In this document: one piece after another, positions 8,129 to 16,946 of the stretch
Position numbering within the stretch: the stretch's first letter is position 1
Layout: every line of letters begins with the position of its first letter
Source of the DNA: an uncultured Clostridia bacterium
GTDB lineage: Bacteria; Bacillota; Clostridia; TANB77; CAG-508
Length of the DNA: 39,859 bases
Direction: 5' to 3'
Assembly: GCA_947625825.1 (NCBI GenBank)
Contig: CANQPV010000071.1
Location: 1 to 39,859 of the forward strand
Translations under genes and position numbers: made by a program
The notes under the pieces: generated by a model
What the model saw: the letters and a program-made list of their open reading frames with translations, nothing else
Told to the model about the DNA's origin: nothing
Database searches by the model: none

Positions 8129-10333
8129 ATGTTATTAAAAAACATTTTAATAAATAAAGTTATAAGTATTTTATGTATTATTATATTATTAACTAGTTTA
8201 ATTGCACTTTTTATTGGAAACAATACTAAAGCTGCTAGTATAGATGATGAACTTAAAGAATTTGAAAAATATCCAGGATATGTAGAACTATTAAAAAAAC
8301 TAAAAGAATCACATCCAAATTGGACTTTTGAAATATTAAAAACAGGGCTAAAATGGCCAGAAGTAATTATTGCAGAATCTACTGGCTATCACGGAAGAAA
8401 TGTAGTTCCAAAAAGTTGGAACAGTGCATATAAATGTGTTTGTGGAAAAGTAGTAGATGCAAGCTGGACATGTGCTTCAACTGCTACAGTTGCATATTAT
8501 ATGGACCCTAGAAACTCTTTAAATGAAGACTATATCTTTCAATTTGAAAAATTAACTTTAGGAGAGGTTTCAAAAGAAGAATTAGAGCAATTAAAAAAAG
8601 GTGTAGAAACAATTCTTTCAGACTGTGACTATATGCAAGGAAAAATTAAATACTATGATTCAAAAGGAAAAGAACAAACAATAAATAAAACTTATTCAGA
8701 GGTTATTATTGAAGCAGCACAGCAATATAATGTAACACCATACCATTTGGCTTCTAGAATACGTCAAGAGCAAGGTACTGGTAGTGGTAGTGCAATGATT
8801 AAGGGTCAATATAAAGGCTATGAAGGTTTATATAATTATTTTAATGTTGGAGCATTTGGAAGTACTACACAAAGAATAATGGAAAGTGGTTTAACAAATG
8901 CTAGAGATTACGGTTGGACAGACCCAGAAAAGGCAATAAAAGGTGGAGCTTCTGTAATTTCAAATGGTTATACTTCTCAAGGACAAGATACTTTATATTT
9001 AGAAAAATTTGATGTAGACAAAACAAATGGACTTTATTCACATCAATATATGACAAATGTTTCAGCATCTAAAACAGAAGGCGAGCAAATTCGCGAAGCA
9101 TACAGAGATGTTGGAATGCTTACAAAAGACTCTAAAATAATATTTAAAATTCCTGTATATGAAGATATGCCAGAAATGCAAGCACAAATACCAGGTACAG
9201 AGCAAATGGTTACAGAAGATGTAAAAATTAATGTAGATAAAGTAGAAGTTAAAGCAGGAAAAGGAACAGACTTTACTACAATAGCTACTTTAAATAAAGA
9301 TGAGAAAATATTAAGAATAGAGCTTGATAACAATAAAGATTCAAACGGAAAAGCATGGGATAAAGTAGTTTTAAAAGATGGAACAAAAGGCTATATAATG
9401 AGGGATTATTTAACTAAGTTTAATATTGAAAATCCTTTAAATGAAGAATATATTGTTACGGCATATACAAACTTTAGAAATGGTCCAGGAACTACTTCTA
9501 CAACAATTTTAAAACTTCTTTCACCAGGTCAAATAGTAACAGTTATTGAAAAAGATAAATATAAAAATGTAGATAAAGAAGATTGGTATAGGGTAAAAAC
9601 AGCAGATGGAATATATGGCTATGTAGGAACTGGCTATATTGCACCTTATGATCCAAATACAAGTTCAGTAGATAAAGTAAAAGTAGTTTGCACAGATGGT
9701 TTAAACATTAGAAAAGAGCCAAGCTCAAATAATTCTGTTCAAATATTAAAAACAGTTCCAGAAAATACTATTTTAACAAGAACAGAAAAAGATGTAAAAA
9801 GTTCAGATACTAAATATATATGGGATAAAGTTACAACAAATGGTGGAATTGTTGGCTATGTTGCAAGACAAGATCCAGAAACAAAAAAAGCATGGATAGA
9901 GCCTGTAGATGAAAATAAGCCAAACACAGAAGAACCAAAGGAAGATCCAAAAGTTGAAGGTAATGGCTTTAAAATAGTTGATAACAATTTAGTATGTGAG
10001 CCTAACATAACAGTAGAAAATATAAAAAGCGTGGCAAAAGAAGCAACAATTAAAGATGGAAATACTACTAAAACCACAGGAAATTTAGCAACAGGTTGGA
10101 AAATAACTGTAGGTGAAAAAACATATTCTATTGTAGTAAAAGGTGATGTAAATGGAGATGGAAAGGTAACAACAGTAGATGCAGCGAGAGTTTTAAAAAA
10201 TGCTGCTAGTAAATATGAATTAAAAGATGTATTTTTAATTGCTGCTGATGTTAATAATGATAATAAAGTAACAACAGTAGATGCAGCAAGAGTTTTAAAA
10301 GCTGCTGCTGGGAAATATAGTATATCAATATAG
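8129..10333 (+). CDS. Secreted glucosaminidase with SH3 repeats and dockerin
   Basis: A 734-residue exported autolysin. The signal peptide covers residues 1-35 (cleavage around NNTKA-AS). A glucosaminidase domain spans about 190-350, with the likely catalytic Glu214 in RIRQEQG and family features YNYFNVGAFG and GYTSQGQDTLYLEKFD. It should cut N-acetylglucosaminyl bonds in peptidoglycan. Three bacterial SH3-like repeats follow (about 365-430, 440-510, 520-600), probably binding wall peptides. The C-terminus is a type I dockerin with two Ca-loop repeats, DVNGDGKVTTVDAARVLK (from 673) and DVNNDNKVTTVDAARVLK. The start at 8129 follows a strong GAGGAGG site; an upstream in-frame TTG lacks one. A dockerin on an autolysin implies docking to a cohesin, and the next gene, 15 nt away, encodes a cohesin-like protein. 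Confidence 0.9.
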   Translation: MLLKNILINKVISILCIIILLTSLIALFIGNNTKAASIDDELKEFEKYPGYVELLKKLKESHPNWTFEILKTGLKWPEVIIAESTGYHGRNVVPKSWNSAYKCVCGKVVDASWTCASTATVAYYMDPRNSLNEDYIFQFEKLTLGEVSKEELEQLKKGVETILSDCDYMQGKIKYYDSKGKEQTINKTYSEVIIEAAQQYNVTPYHLASRIRQEQGTGSGSAMIKGQYKGYEGLYNYFNVGAFGSTTQRIMESGLTNARDYGWTDPEKAIKGGASVISNGYTSQGQDTLYLEKFDVDKTNGLYSHQYMTNVSASKTEGEQIREAYRDVGMLTKDSKIIFKIPVYEDMPEMQAQIPGTEQMVTEDVKINVDKVEVKAGKGTDFTTIATLNKDEKILRIELDNNKDSNGKAWDKVVLKDGTKGYIMRDYLTKFNIENPLNEEYIVTAYTNFRNGPGTTSTTILKLLSPGQIVTVIEKDKYKNVDKEDWYRVKTADGIYGYVGTGYIAPYDPNTSSVDKVKVVCTDGLNIRKEPSSNNSVQILKTVPENTILTRTEKDVKSSDTKYIWDKVTTNGGIVGYVARQDPETKKAWIEPVDENKPNTEEPKEDPKVEGNGFKIVDNNLVCEPNITVENIKSVAKEATIKDGNTTKTTGNLATGWKITVGEKTYSIVVKGDVNGDGKVTTVDAARVLKNAASKYELKDVFLIAADVNNDNKVTTVDAARVLKAAAGKYSISI

Positions 10334-10348
10334 AAAGTGAGAAATAAA

Positions 10349-11932
10349 ATGAGAAAAATATTTAAAGTATTTATAACAATTCTTTTAATCTTAATATTAA
10401 TTTTTGCAGTTAAAGTTAATACCACAAAGGCTGTATCAACTACTTTAAGTGCAAGCAATGCAACAGTAAAATCAGGAGAAAGTTTTTCAGTAAAAGTAAC
10501 ATCATCTATTAAGTTATCAGGATGGACAATATCTTTAACTAATAGTGATAAATGCACTTTTTCTGGTGCAGATGGTGAAATAGTAAACGGTAAAACAGTA
10601 TATGGGACTAATATGGATGGAGCAACAAATTTAGCAACATTTAACTTTAAAGCACCAGAAGTAACTAAAGATACAACATATACTATTACTTTTTCAGGTA
10701 CTGAAATGTGTGATGCTTCAAGTGCTGCGGATGTTAATAATGCTACATGTAGTGCAAAAATAACGGTAAAAGCAAAAACAACTTCTAGCGGAAATGGTAA
10801 TGGAAGCTCAGGCAGTAGCGGAAATGCTACATCTAAGAAACCAAATTTTACTACAGTTAATAAAAAAGTATACACAACAAACGATGTAAATTTACGTTCT
10901 AGTTGGTCAATATCTAGTAGTGCAGTTTTAGTATCTGCAGGAACTGAGTTAACTTTAACAGGAACTTCAACAGAAGTGGTAGATGGCTATATATGGTACA
11001 GAGTAACTTATAAAGGAGCAACTAAATATATTGCTAAAGACTTTGTTTCAGATACAAAACCAGAAGATGTAGATTATCCAGAAACAATAAAATCTAGCAA
11101 CAATTACTTATCTTCATTGGTGGTAGAAAAAGTAACGTTAAGTCCAGAATTTAGTAGGGAAACATCAGAATATACTGCAACTTTAACAGAAGATTTAACG
11201 AAACTAAGTGTAACTGCTAAGGCAGAGCATAATAATGCAACAGTAAAAATAGAAGGAAATAATAGTATAAAAGATGGAGAAAATACTATTAAAATTACAG
11301 TAACAGCAGAAAATGGTTCTAAAAAAACATATACTGTAAAAGTAACTAAAACAACTGATGATACTAATATAGAAACTTCAGCAAATCCTAATGCTAGCCA
11401 AACTATTGATGATAGTAAATTAAAACTACAATCACTAGAAATCTTAGGAGTAGGCTTTAGTGATGGCTTTAACCCGGACCAATATTCATATGAACTAAGC
11501 TTAAATATTGCAGTAAATGAATTAGAAATTACAGCTGTACCAAACAGAGAAGATGCAACAGTTGAAATTTTAGGCAACAGCGACTTTAAACAAGGTGATA
11601 ATCTTATTACTATTTTGGTAAAATCAGCTTCTGGAGAAGAAACTACAACATATCAAATAAAAGTACATTTACCAATAGGAGTTGTTCAAACTCAGCATAA
11701 TATAGAATTCTATATTATGTGTGTGGCTGTTGGAATTGCAGTTCTTTTATTTATACTTATAATAACTTTAATTACTAAAAAAGCAAAAAGAAGAAAGGAT
11801 AATAAATTAAATTATACAGAAGATACTATACCTACTGCAAATATGGAAAAAGAAGAAAACGATGATGATTTTTTAGATAATATAGAAACAAATAAAAAAT
11901 CAAAAGGCTCAAAAGGAAAACATTCTGTATAA
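10349..11932 (+). CDS. Membrane-anchored cohesin-like / cadherin-like surface protein
   Basis: 527 residues. Signal peptide (1-28), a beta-rich cohesin-like domain (about 30-140, with VKSGESFSVKV, TNLATFNFKAP and a Cys pair), a Gly/Ser linker, an SH3-like domain (about 172-238), two cadherin-like beta-sandwich repeats (about 245-340 and 352-445, each opening SL.V..V..SPEFS or SLEILGVGFSDGFNP), one transmembrane helix (about 458-482) and a Lys/Arg-rich cytoplasmic tail. I start at ATG 10349 (MRKIFKVF) with GAAAGTGAG 8 nt upstream; GTG 10337 is four codons earlier. The gap to the dockerin gene is 15 nt, so they share an operon. I infer that it holds the upstream autolysin at the membrane. The cohesin assignment rests on pattern only. 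Confidence 0.75.
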   Translation: MRKIFKVFITILLILILIFAVKVNTTKAVSTTLSASNATVKSGESFSVKVTSSIKLSGWTISLTNSDKCTFSGADGEIVNGKTVYGTNMDGATNLATFNFKAPEVTKDTTYTITFSGTEMCDASSAADVNNATCSAKITVKAKTTSSGNGNGSSGSSGNATSKKPNFTTVNKKVYTTNDVNLRSSWSISSSAVLVSAGTELTLTGTSTEVVDGYIWYRVTYKGATKYIAKDFVSDTKPEDVDYPETIKSSNNYLSSLVVEKVTLSPEFSRETSEYTATLTEDLTKLSVTAKAEHNNATVKIEGNNSIKDGENTIKITVTAENGSKKTYTVKVTKTTDDTNIETSANPNASQTIDDSKLKLQSLEILGVGFSDGFNPDQYSYELSLNIAVNELEITAVPNREDATVEILGNSDFKQGDNLITILVKSASGEETTTYQIKVHLPIGVVQTQHNIEFYIMCVAVGIAVLLFILIITLITKKAKRRKDNKLNYTEDTIPTANMEKEENDDDFLDNIETNKKSKGSKGKHSV

Positions 11933-11958
11933 TTTTTTATATAAAATATAAAAAATTT

Positions 11959-11990
11959 AATAAAAATTAGAATTTACGAGAATTTTTATT
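11959..11990 (+). terminator. AT-rich hairpin, possible terminator
   Basis: AATAAAAATT pairs with AATTTTTATT after the cohesin-like gene, followed by TTAAAAG. Weak by base composition, but placed between two transcription units. Confidence 0.4.
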
Positions 11991-12042
11991 TTAAAAGTGC
12001 AATAAATTTATTACAGAGAATTAAATTGCATATTAAAAATGC

Positions 12043-12071
12043 TTGACTAATAAAAATATAAGTGCTATCAT
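12043..12071 (+). promoter_or_regulatory. Promoter of the sortase operon
   Basis: -35 TTGACT (12043-12048), 17-nt spacer, -10 TATCAT (12066-12071); the ATG lies 37 nt downstream. Confidence 0.7.
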
Positions 12072-12107
12072 TTTATTAAATAAAAAGTGAAAGGAAGATA
12101 AAAATAA

Positions 12108-12635
12108 ATGAAGAAGGTTTTAATAATATCTTTATTATTAGTACTAATGCTAACATTTTCTACTACATTAGTAAGAGCTGCTACAACAGAAGCAGACTTA
12201 CAAAGAAAAGCTTTAGAAATTTTATCAAAAGTAAAAACAGAAACAGATTATACTGCAACAGTTGAAAGAGTTTTCAGACAATATGATTTTACAGAAGAAC
12301 AACTTTCTAGTGCTATGTCTGAAGCAAATAAAATTGAAGCAGTTGTAGAAACTAACGGATCAGACCCAAAAGCTTATTCATCATCTGTAAAAAATTCTTT
12401 AGTAAGCATAGCTCAAACAGCGGCTCAAGATTTAGGAATGCAATTAACAGTTGATTCTAAAAATCATGTAGCTACATTAACAAAAGAGGGTAGTACAGTA
12501 GCGGCTGTAGATACAGAAACTGGAAAAATTAAACAAACAGGTAGCGATAATTTAATGTTTGTAGTATTAGCTGGGGTAGTAGTAATTGCCACTATTACAA
12601 CAGTGGTAGTAAAAAAGGTTACAGCTGATGCATAG
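12108..12635 (+). CDS. Small surface protein with LPxTG-like IKQTG tail, sortase substrate candidate
   Basis: 175 residues. Signal peptide (1-25, ending VRAA), an alpha/beta middle part with no family I recognise, then IKQTG (141-145), a hydrophobic stretch (about 149-168), and KK before the short tail VTADA. QTG plus hydrophobic helix plus lysines is the layout of a wall-sorting signal, though IK replaces the usual LP. Its last 8 bases overlap the sortase start, which argues for a functional pair. It could instead simply be a C-terminally membrane-anchored protein. Confidence 0.75.
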   Translation: MKKVLIISLLLVLMLTFSTTLVRAATTEADLQRKALEILSKVKTETDYTATVERVFRQYDFTEEQLSSAMSEANKIEAVVETNGSDPKAYSSSVKNSLVSIAQTAAQDLGMQLTVDSKNHVATLTKEGSTVAAVDTETGKIKQTGSDNLMFVVLAGVVVIATITTVVVKKVTADA

Positions 12636-13251
12636 AGAACGTAAAAATAATACTATTATGAAAGCAACTATAAGCAATTTGGTAGTTGCTTTTATATATG
12701 TATTAATAATAGTACTAACTATAGGTATACTTTTTTCATCAACAATTAGCAAGGCAATATCGCTAATTAATACAATATCAATTGATAAAAATAATGAAAC
12801 TTTAGAAGATGTAAAAATAGACTTAGAGCATAATCAGCTACAGTCATATCCAGAATTTGGAAGTAAATACGCAACTATAATAATAGAAGACTTAGATATT
12901 AACTTACCATTATATTATGGAGATACATATTCAATATTAAGATATGGTGTTGGACAGTCTATAGCAGGCTATTTTCCAGGAGAAGGTAAGTCAATTATAT
13001 GCATGGGGCATAATAGTAAAAAATTCTTAAGAAGACTACCAGAAATAAAAATAGGTACTAAAATAAGAATAGAAACAGTGTATGGAAATTATACATATAC
13101 TGTGCAAGAAACTAAAATAGTACACCAAACTGAATTAGATGCTATAAAACCACAAAGAGAAAAAGAAATATTAACATTATATACATGCTATCCGGTAGAT
13201 ACTTTGGGTTATCCAACACAAAGGTTTATTGTTTATGCACCTTTAGATTAA
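12628..13251 (+). CDS. Class D-like sortase
   Basis: A 207-residue membrane-bound cysteine transpeptidase that would cut a sorting signal and join the protein to the wall or to another protein. One N-terminal membrane helix (about 15-40). The catalytic triad is visible: His128 in CMGHN, Cys187 in TLYTCYP, Arg199 in TQRFIVYA. The TLYTC(Y)P motif and size fit class D/E clostridial sortases. The start overlaps the stop region of the preceding gene by 8 nt, so translation is probably coupled. ATG 12658 is an alternative start but lacks a clear ribosome site. Confidence 0.88.
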   Translation: MHRERKNNTIMKATISNLVVAFIYVLIIVLTIGILFSSTISKAISLINTISIDKNNETLEDVKIDLEHNQLQSYPEFGSKYATIIIEDLDINLPLYYGDTYSILRYGVGQSIAGYFPGEGKSIICMGHNSKKFLRRLPEIKIGTKIRIETVYGNYTYTVQETKIVHQTELDAIKPQREKEILTLYTCYPVDTLGYPTQRFIVYAPLD

Positions 13252-13304
13252 ATGAAAATATTAGCATAAAGTAGAATAAGCAAAAAAAGAAAGGAAAATT
13301 CAGA

Positions 13305-14120
13305 ATGGCAAAAAAAATAGTTACATATATTTTAGGATTTATATTAGTTATAACACTGCTAATATCTATAGCTTTAACAATATTAAATCAAACAGTATTA
13401 AAAAAAGAGTTTGTAATTAATTTGCTAGAAAAAAATGAATATTATTCTAAAATATATGCAGATATATATGATACATTTATAAATAATACAGTGCAAACTG
13501 GATTAGACGAAAGTATTTTAGATGGAATAATAACAGAAGAACAAGTTAAAAATGACGTAAATTCATTTGTAAATTATTTATATGGAATTGGAGAAATTTC
13601 TATTGATACAGAAGGAGTAAAAACTAGATTAGAAGAAAATATAAACAAGGAAATTGAAAAAAACGGAAAAAAATTGGTACAAAATGAACAAGAAGCAATT
13701 AACAGATATGTAAGTAAAATAGTAGAAATTTATGAAGACGGTATAACATATGCAAAGTCATATGCAAAAACAATAAGTAATATAGTTCAAAAAGTACAAA
13801 AAGCTTCTAATATAGCACAAATAGTAGGATATGTAGCTACATTTGTGATTGCATTAATATTAATTACAATAAATAAACTTAAAGTAGTAAAATACATTTC
13901 AGTAAGTATAATGAGCTCTGGTATACTACTTATAATTCCAAAAATAATAGAAGCATCTGCTATGGAAATACATAATATATTAATATTAAATTTAGCATTT
14001 TCTGAAGTATTAATAAATGTAATTGAAACTATAATATCATCTTTTATGATAACAGGAATTATACTTTTTGTAATAGGATTTGTGTTTAGCACTATTTATG
14101 CAAAAGTAGATAAAGAATAA
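13305..14120 (+). CDS. Uncharacterised membrane protein with large external loop
   Basis: 271 residues. One N-terminal membrane helix (about 5-27), a charged helical domain of about 150 residues predicted outside the membrane, then three closely packed helices (about 170-190, 195-215, 240-262) and a short charged tail. There are no cysteines or recognisable catalytic motifs. It follows the sortase by 53 nt on the same strand with an AAAGGAAAA site, so it may belong to that operon, possibly as a partner in surface display. Function unknown. Confidence 0.7.
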   Translation: MAKKIVTYILGFILVITLLISIALTILNQTVLKKEFVINLLEKNEYYSKIYADIYDTFINNTVQTGLDESILDGIITEEQVKNDVNSFVNYLYGIGEISIDTEGVKTRLEENINKEIEKNGKKLVQNEQEAINRYVSKIVEIYEDGITYAKSYAKTISNIVQKVQKASNIAQIVGYVATFVIALILITINKLKVVKYISVSIMSSGILLIIPKIIEASAMEIHNILILNLAFSEVLINVIETIISSFMITGIILFVIGFVFSTIYAKVDKE

Positions 14121-14151
14121 GATATTCTGCGGAGAGGTGGAAAAAACAGAA

Positions 14152-14463
14152 ATGGCAAAACAGAAAAATAAAGAAGTAAAAAAAGCATCTAAAGAGTTAG
14201 AAAGAATGAGCATGAGCTATGAGGAAAGATGGCTTTATGATGCAAGAAAATTTAGAGAATGGGATGAAAGAAGTTTAAAGGAATATGAAATGGAAGAAGC
14301 AACAAAAAAGGGAGTTGAAATTGGAGAGAAAAAAGGAGTTGAAATTGGAGAGAAAAAATCAAAATTAGAAACTGCTAAAAAAATGTTAGAAGAAGGAATA
14401 AAAATAGAAACAATTATAAAAATAACAGGTTTAAGCAAAGAAGAAATAATGGATGCCAAATAA
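14152..14463 (+). CDS. C-terminal remnant of an Rpn/PD-(D/E)XK nuclease
   Basis: 103 highly charged residues. The pattern matches the C-terminal tail of recombination-promoting (Rpn, YhgA-like) PD-(D/E)XK nuclease-transposase proteins: a long Lys/Glu helix (MSYEERWLYDARKFREWDE), KKGVEIGEKKGVEIGEKK, then a helix-turn-helix-like end (IIKITGLSKEEIMDAK). The nuclease core with its catalytic residues is missing, so this is probably a degraded or repurposed fragment. A perfect 24-bp tandem duplication (14311-14358) encodes the KGVEIGEK doubling. I start at ATG 14152 (AGAGGTGG upstream); GTG 14137 is possible. A strong terminator follows. Confidence 0.6.
   Translation: MAKQKNKEVKKASKELERMSMSYEERWLYDARKFREWDERSLKEYEMEEATKKGVEIGEKKGVEIGEKKSKLETAKKMLEEGIKIETIIKITGLSKEEIMDAK
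14311..14358 (+). repeat. Perfect 24-bp tandem duplication in the Rpn remnant
   Basis: The unit from 14311 to 14334 (GGAGTTGAAATTGGAGAG plus six A) is repeated exactly at 14335-14358. It keeps the frame and duplicates eight residues, consistent with recent slippage. Confidence 0.9.
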
Positions 14464-14495
14464 TATGCATATAATGATATAGACAAAAATTTAAG

Positions 14496-14528
14496 CTAGT
14501 TAAGATAAAAACTTAACTAGTTTTTTTA
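14496..14528 (+). terminator. Strong terminator after the Rpn remnant
   Basis: CTAGTTAAG (14496-14504) pairs perfectly with CTTAACTAG (14512-14520), followed by seven T residues. Confidence 0.9.
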
Positions 14529-14596
14529 TTGCAAAAATAAATTATATGGTTGGCAAAAAAATACGTTCACATCTAACAAAAATGAATTAAAATAAA

Positions 14597-14776
14597 CTAT
14601 TTTTCTAAATTAACTAGAGCATATTTTAGTGCGGAAATAATTAAACTATTAAAACTTTGATTACTTTCTTCTGACAATTTCTTATATTCAGAATATACAT
14701 CTTCAGGAAATCTAACTGTCATTGGTACATTTGCATTTAACTTATTTACCCTTTCTATCCTACTTACTTTAAACAT
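14597..14776 (-). CDS. Ribbon-helix-helix DNA-binding protein
   Basis: 59 residues with the Arc/CopG-like pattern: a short beta strand (VPMTVRFPE) and two helices (DVYSEYKKLSEES and FNSLIISALKYALVN). Such proteins bind DNA as dimers and repress promoters or act as antitoxins. I start at the Met before FKVSRIE, which has AAGAGGTG upstream; a longer reading frame begins 11 codons earlier without a good site. It is divergent from the FkbH operon and shares its promoter region, so it is a candidate regulator of that operon. No toxin partner is adjacent. Confidence 0.75.
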   Translation of the reverse strand: MFKVSRIERVNKLNANVPMTVRFPEDVYSEYKKLSEESNQSFNSLIISALKYALVNLEK

Positions 14777-14804
14777 ATTAGAAACACCTCTTTTGTAAAA
14801 TGTT

Positions 14805-14837
14805 ACCACAATATTTTTATAAAAAATATAACCACAA
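14805..14837. promoter_or_regulatory. ACCACAA direct repeat, possible RHH operator
   Basis: ACCACAA occurs at 14805-14811 and again at 14831-14837, just upstream of the FkbH operon promoter and between the divergent genes. RHH proteins often bind repeated short sites next to their own promoter. This is inference from position only. Confidence 0.35.
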
Positions 14838-14840
14838 CGG

Positions 14841-14869
14841 TTGCATTGAGGTTTCTTTTACTGTATAAT
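14841..14869 (+). promoter_or_regulatory. Promoter of the FkbH-MBOAT operon
   Basis: -35 TTGCAT (14841-14846), 17-nt spacer, consensus -10 TATAAT (14864-14869); the FkbH start codon lies 33 nt downstream. Confidence 0.75.
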
Positions 14870-14902
14870 ATTGTCGAATTATGAAAATTTGGAGTGAAAA
14901 AA

Positions 14903-16684
14903 ATGAAAGAATTAGAATATCCATTTGATGTGAATTACATAATGAAAAACAAGAAAAAAATAAAAAAAGAATTGTTATTAAATAAAGGTTTAATAGATAA
15001 AAAGATAGCAATTTTAGGAGGGTCAACTACTAGCGAAATAAAAAATATGTTAGAAGTATTTTTATTAAACTATGGCATTAAACCTATTTTTTATGAATCA
15101 GAATACAATAAGTTTTATGAAGATGCTGTTTTTGGCAATGAAGAATTAGATAAATTTAATCCAGATATTATATACATTCACACAACAAATAGAAATATTA
15201 TAAATTACCCAACAATGTATGAGGACGCTAGTATAATAGAGGAAAAACTAAACTCTGAATATGAAAAATTTAAAAAAGTTTGGGAAAAGTTATTTGAAAA
15301 ATTTAATAGTATAATAATTCAAAATAATTTTGAATATCCATATTACCGCTTATTAGGAAATAAAGATGCAAGTGATATTCATGGAAAAACAAATTTTATT
15401 ACTAGACTTAATCAAAAATTTTATGATTATGCTAATAATACAAACAATTTCTTTATTAATGATATAAATTATGTATCATCTTGCTATGGATTAGATAAAT
15501 GGTCAAATCAATTTTACTGGCATATGTATAAATATGCTATGGAAGTACCAGCAATACCTTATTTAGCATTTAATCTAGCAAATATTATAAAATCAATCTA
15601 TGGAAAAAATAAAAAAGCATTTGTTTTAGACTTAGATAATACTTTATGGGGTGGAATTGTTGGAGACGATGGAGTAGAAAATTTAGCTATAGGTCCAGAA
15701 GTTCCAAGCGGACAAGTATATTCTGAAATTCAAGCTTATTTAAAAGAACATAAAAGCTTAGGAATTATTTTAAATGTAAATTCTAAAAATGAATATGAAA
15801 ATGCAATAGCAGGATTAAATCATCCAGCAGGAATATTGAAACCAGATGATTTTATTATAATTAAAGCAAATTGGAATCCTAAAAACTTAAATATTAAGGA
15901 TATTGCAGAAGAATTAAATTTAGGAGCAGATAGTTTTGTATTTGTAGACGATAATCCTGCAGAAAGACAAATTGTAAGTAATTACATTGAAGGAATTGCT
16001 ACACCAGAAATAGATGTACCTGAAAATTATATAAGAATTATTGACCATAATGGATATTTTGAAGTTACAAACTTTTCAAGTGAAGATTTAAAGAAAAATG
16101 AACTATATAAAGATAATGCAAAAAGAAGTCAAATGATGGCAACATTCGATAATTACGATGATTATTTAAAATCTTTAAAAATGAAAGCAGAAATATCTTC
16201 ATTTAAACCAGTATATCTAGAAAGAATATCTCAATTAAGTAATAAGAGCAATCAATTTAATTTAACAACTAAAAGATATTCATTAGCAGATATTGAAGAA
16301 GTAAATAAAAATGAAAACTATATTAAAATATATGGAAAACTAGAAGATATATTTGGAGATAACGGAGTAATAAGTGTAGTAATTGGAAGCATCAAAAATA
16401 AAGATGAATTACATATTGATTTATGGATTATGAGCTGTAGAGTTTTAAAAAGAAATATGGAATTCGCTATGATGGATGAATTAGTTAGGAAAGCTAAAGA
16501 AAAGAACATAAAAACTATATACGGTTACTATTATCCAACTTTAAAAAACAAAATGGTTAGTAATTTTTACGACTTACAAGGATTTGAAGAAATTTCTTGT
16601 GATGATGAAGGAAATAAAGTTTACAAATTAGACATATCAAAAGGATATATAAATAAAAATAATGTAATAGAGGTGTATGAATAA
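14903..16684 (+). CDS. FkbH-like HAD/GNAT acyl carrier loading enzyme
   Basis: 593 residues. Known FkbH-family enzymes take a three-carbon glyceryl unit from 1,3-bisphosphoglycerate and load it onto an acyl carrier protein. An N-terminal SGNH-like region opens with AILGGSTTSE. The central HAD domain has motif VLDLDNTLWGG (nucleophile Asp near residue 243) and the late acidic motif VDDNPAER (about 348-355). The C-terminal region (about 430-570, NQFNLTTKRY, DLWIMSCRVLKRN) matches the GNAT-like part. The start ATG 14903 has TGGAGTG upstream. The ACP gene overlaps its end by one base, supporting direct partnership. The exact acyl group (glyceryl or a derivative) is inference. Confidence 0.85.
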   Translation: MKELEYPFDVNYIMKNKKKIKKELLLNKGLIDKKIAILGGSTTSEIKNMLEVFLLNYGIKPIFYESEYNKFYEDAVFGNEELDKFNPDIIYIHTTNRNIINYPTMYEDASIIEEKLNSEYEKFKKVWEKLFEKFNSIIIQNNFEYPYYRLLGNKDASDIHGKTNFITRLNQKFYDYANNTNNFFINDINYVSSCYGLDKWSNQFYWHMYKYAMEVPAIPYLAFNLANIIKSIYGKNKKAFVLDLDNTLWGGIVGDDGVENLAIGPEVPSGQVYSEIQAYLKEHKSLGIILNVNSKNEYENAIAGLNHPAGILKPDDFIIIKANWNPKNLNIKDIAEELNLGADSFVFVDDNPAERQIVSNYIEGIATPEIDVPENYIRIIDHNGYFEVTNFSSEDLKKNELYKDNAKRSQMMATFDNYDDYLKSLKMKAEISSFKPVYLERISQLSNKSNQFNLTTKRYSLADIEEVNKNENYIKIYGKLEDIFGDNGVISVVIGSIKNKDELHIDLWIMSCRVLKRNMEFAMMDELVRKAKEKNIKTIYGYYYPTLKNKMVSNFYDLQGFEEISCDDEGNKVYKLDISKGYINKNNVIEVYE

Positions 16685-16929
16685 TGGAAAAAGAAGAAAT
16701 TTATGAAAGATTAAATAATGTTTTTAGAGACATATTTGATGATGAATCAATAGTTGTAACTGCTGAAACAACTTCTAATGATATTGAAGATTGGGACAGC
16801 TTAGAGCATATTAATTTAATTGTAGCAGTAGAGCAAGAATTTGGAATTAAATTTAATATGAATGAAGTAACAACAATGAAAAATGTTGGAGAAATGGTAG
16901 ATATTATAATGTCTAGAATGAATAAATAA
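16684..16929 (+). CDS. Acyl carrier protein
   Basis: 81 residues with the 4-helix ACP pattern. The phosphopantetheine attachment site is Ser39 in DWDSLEHINL, followed by the typical EQEFGIKF helix. It would carry the acyl group loaded by the FkbH protein to the MBOAT acyltransferase, in the way DltC carries D-alanine. The start overlaps the FkbH stop by one base. Confidence 0.9.
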   Translation: MEKEEIYERLNNVFRDIFDDESIVVTAETTSNDIEDWDSLEHINLIVAVEQEFGIKFNMNEVTTMKNVGEMVDIIMSRMNK

Positions 16930-16946
16930 TAAAGTGGGTGAATTAA

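Noticed and set aside
9856-10875. A 339-codon open frame on the minus strand across the autolysin and cohesin-like genes
   Set aside because: It is antisense to two well-supported genes in low-complexity coding sequence, has no ribosome site and no recognisable domain.
14152-14463. Antitoxin partner for the neighbouring RHH protein
   Set aside because: The sequence matches Rpn nuclease tails, is on the other strand and is separated by a strong terminator.
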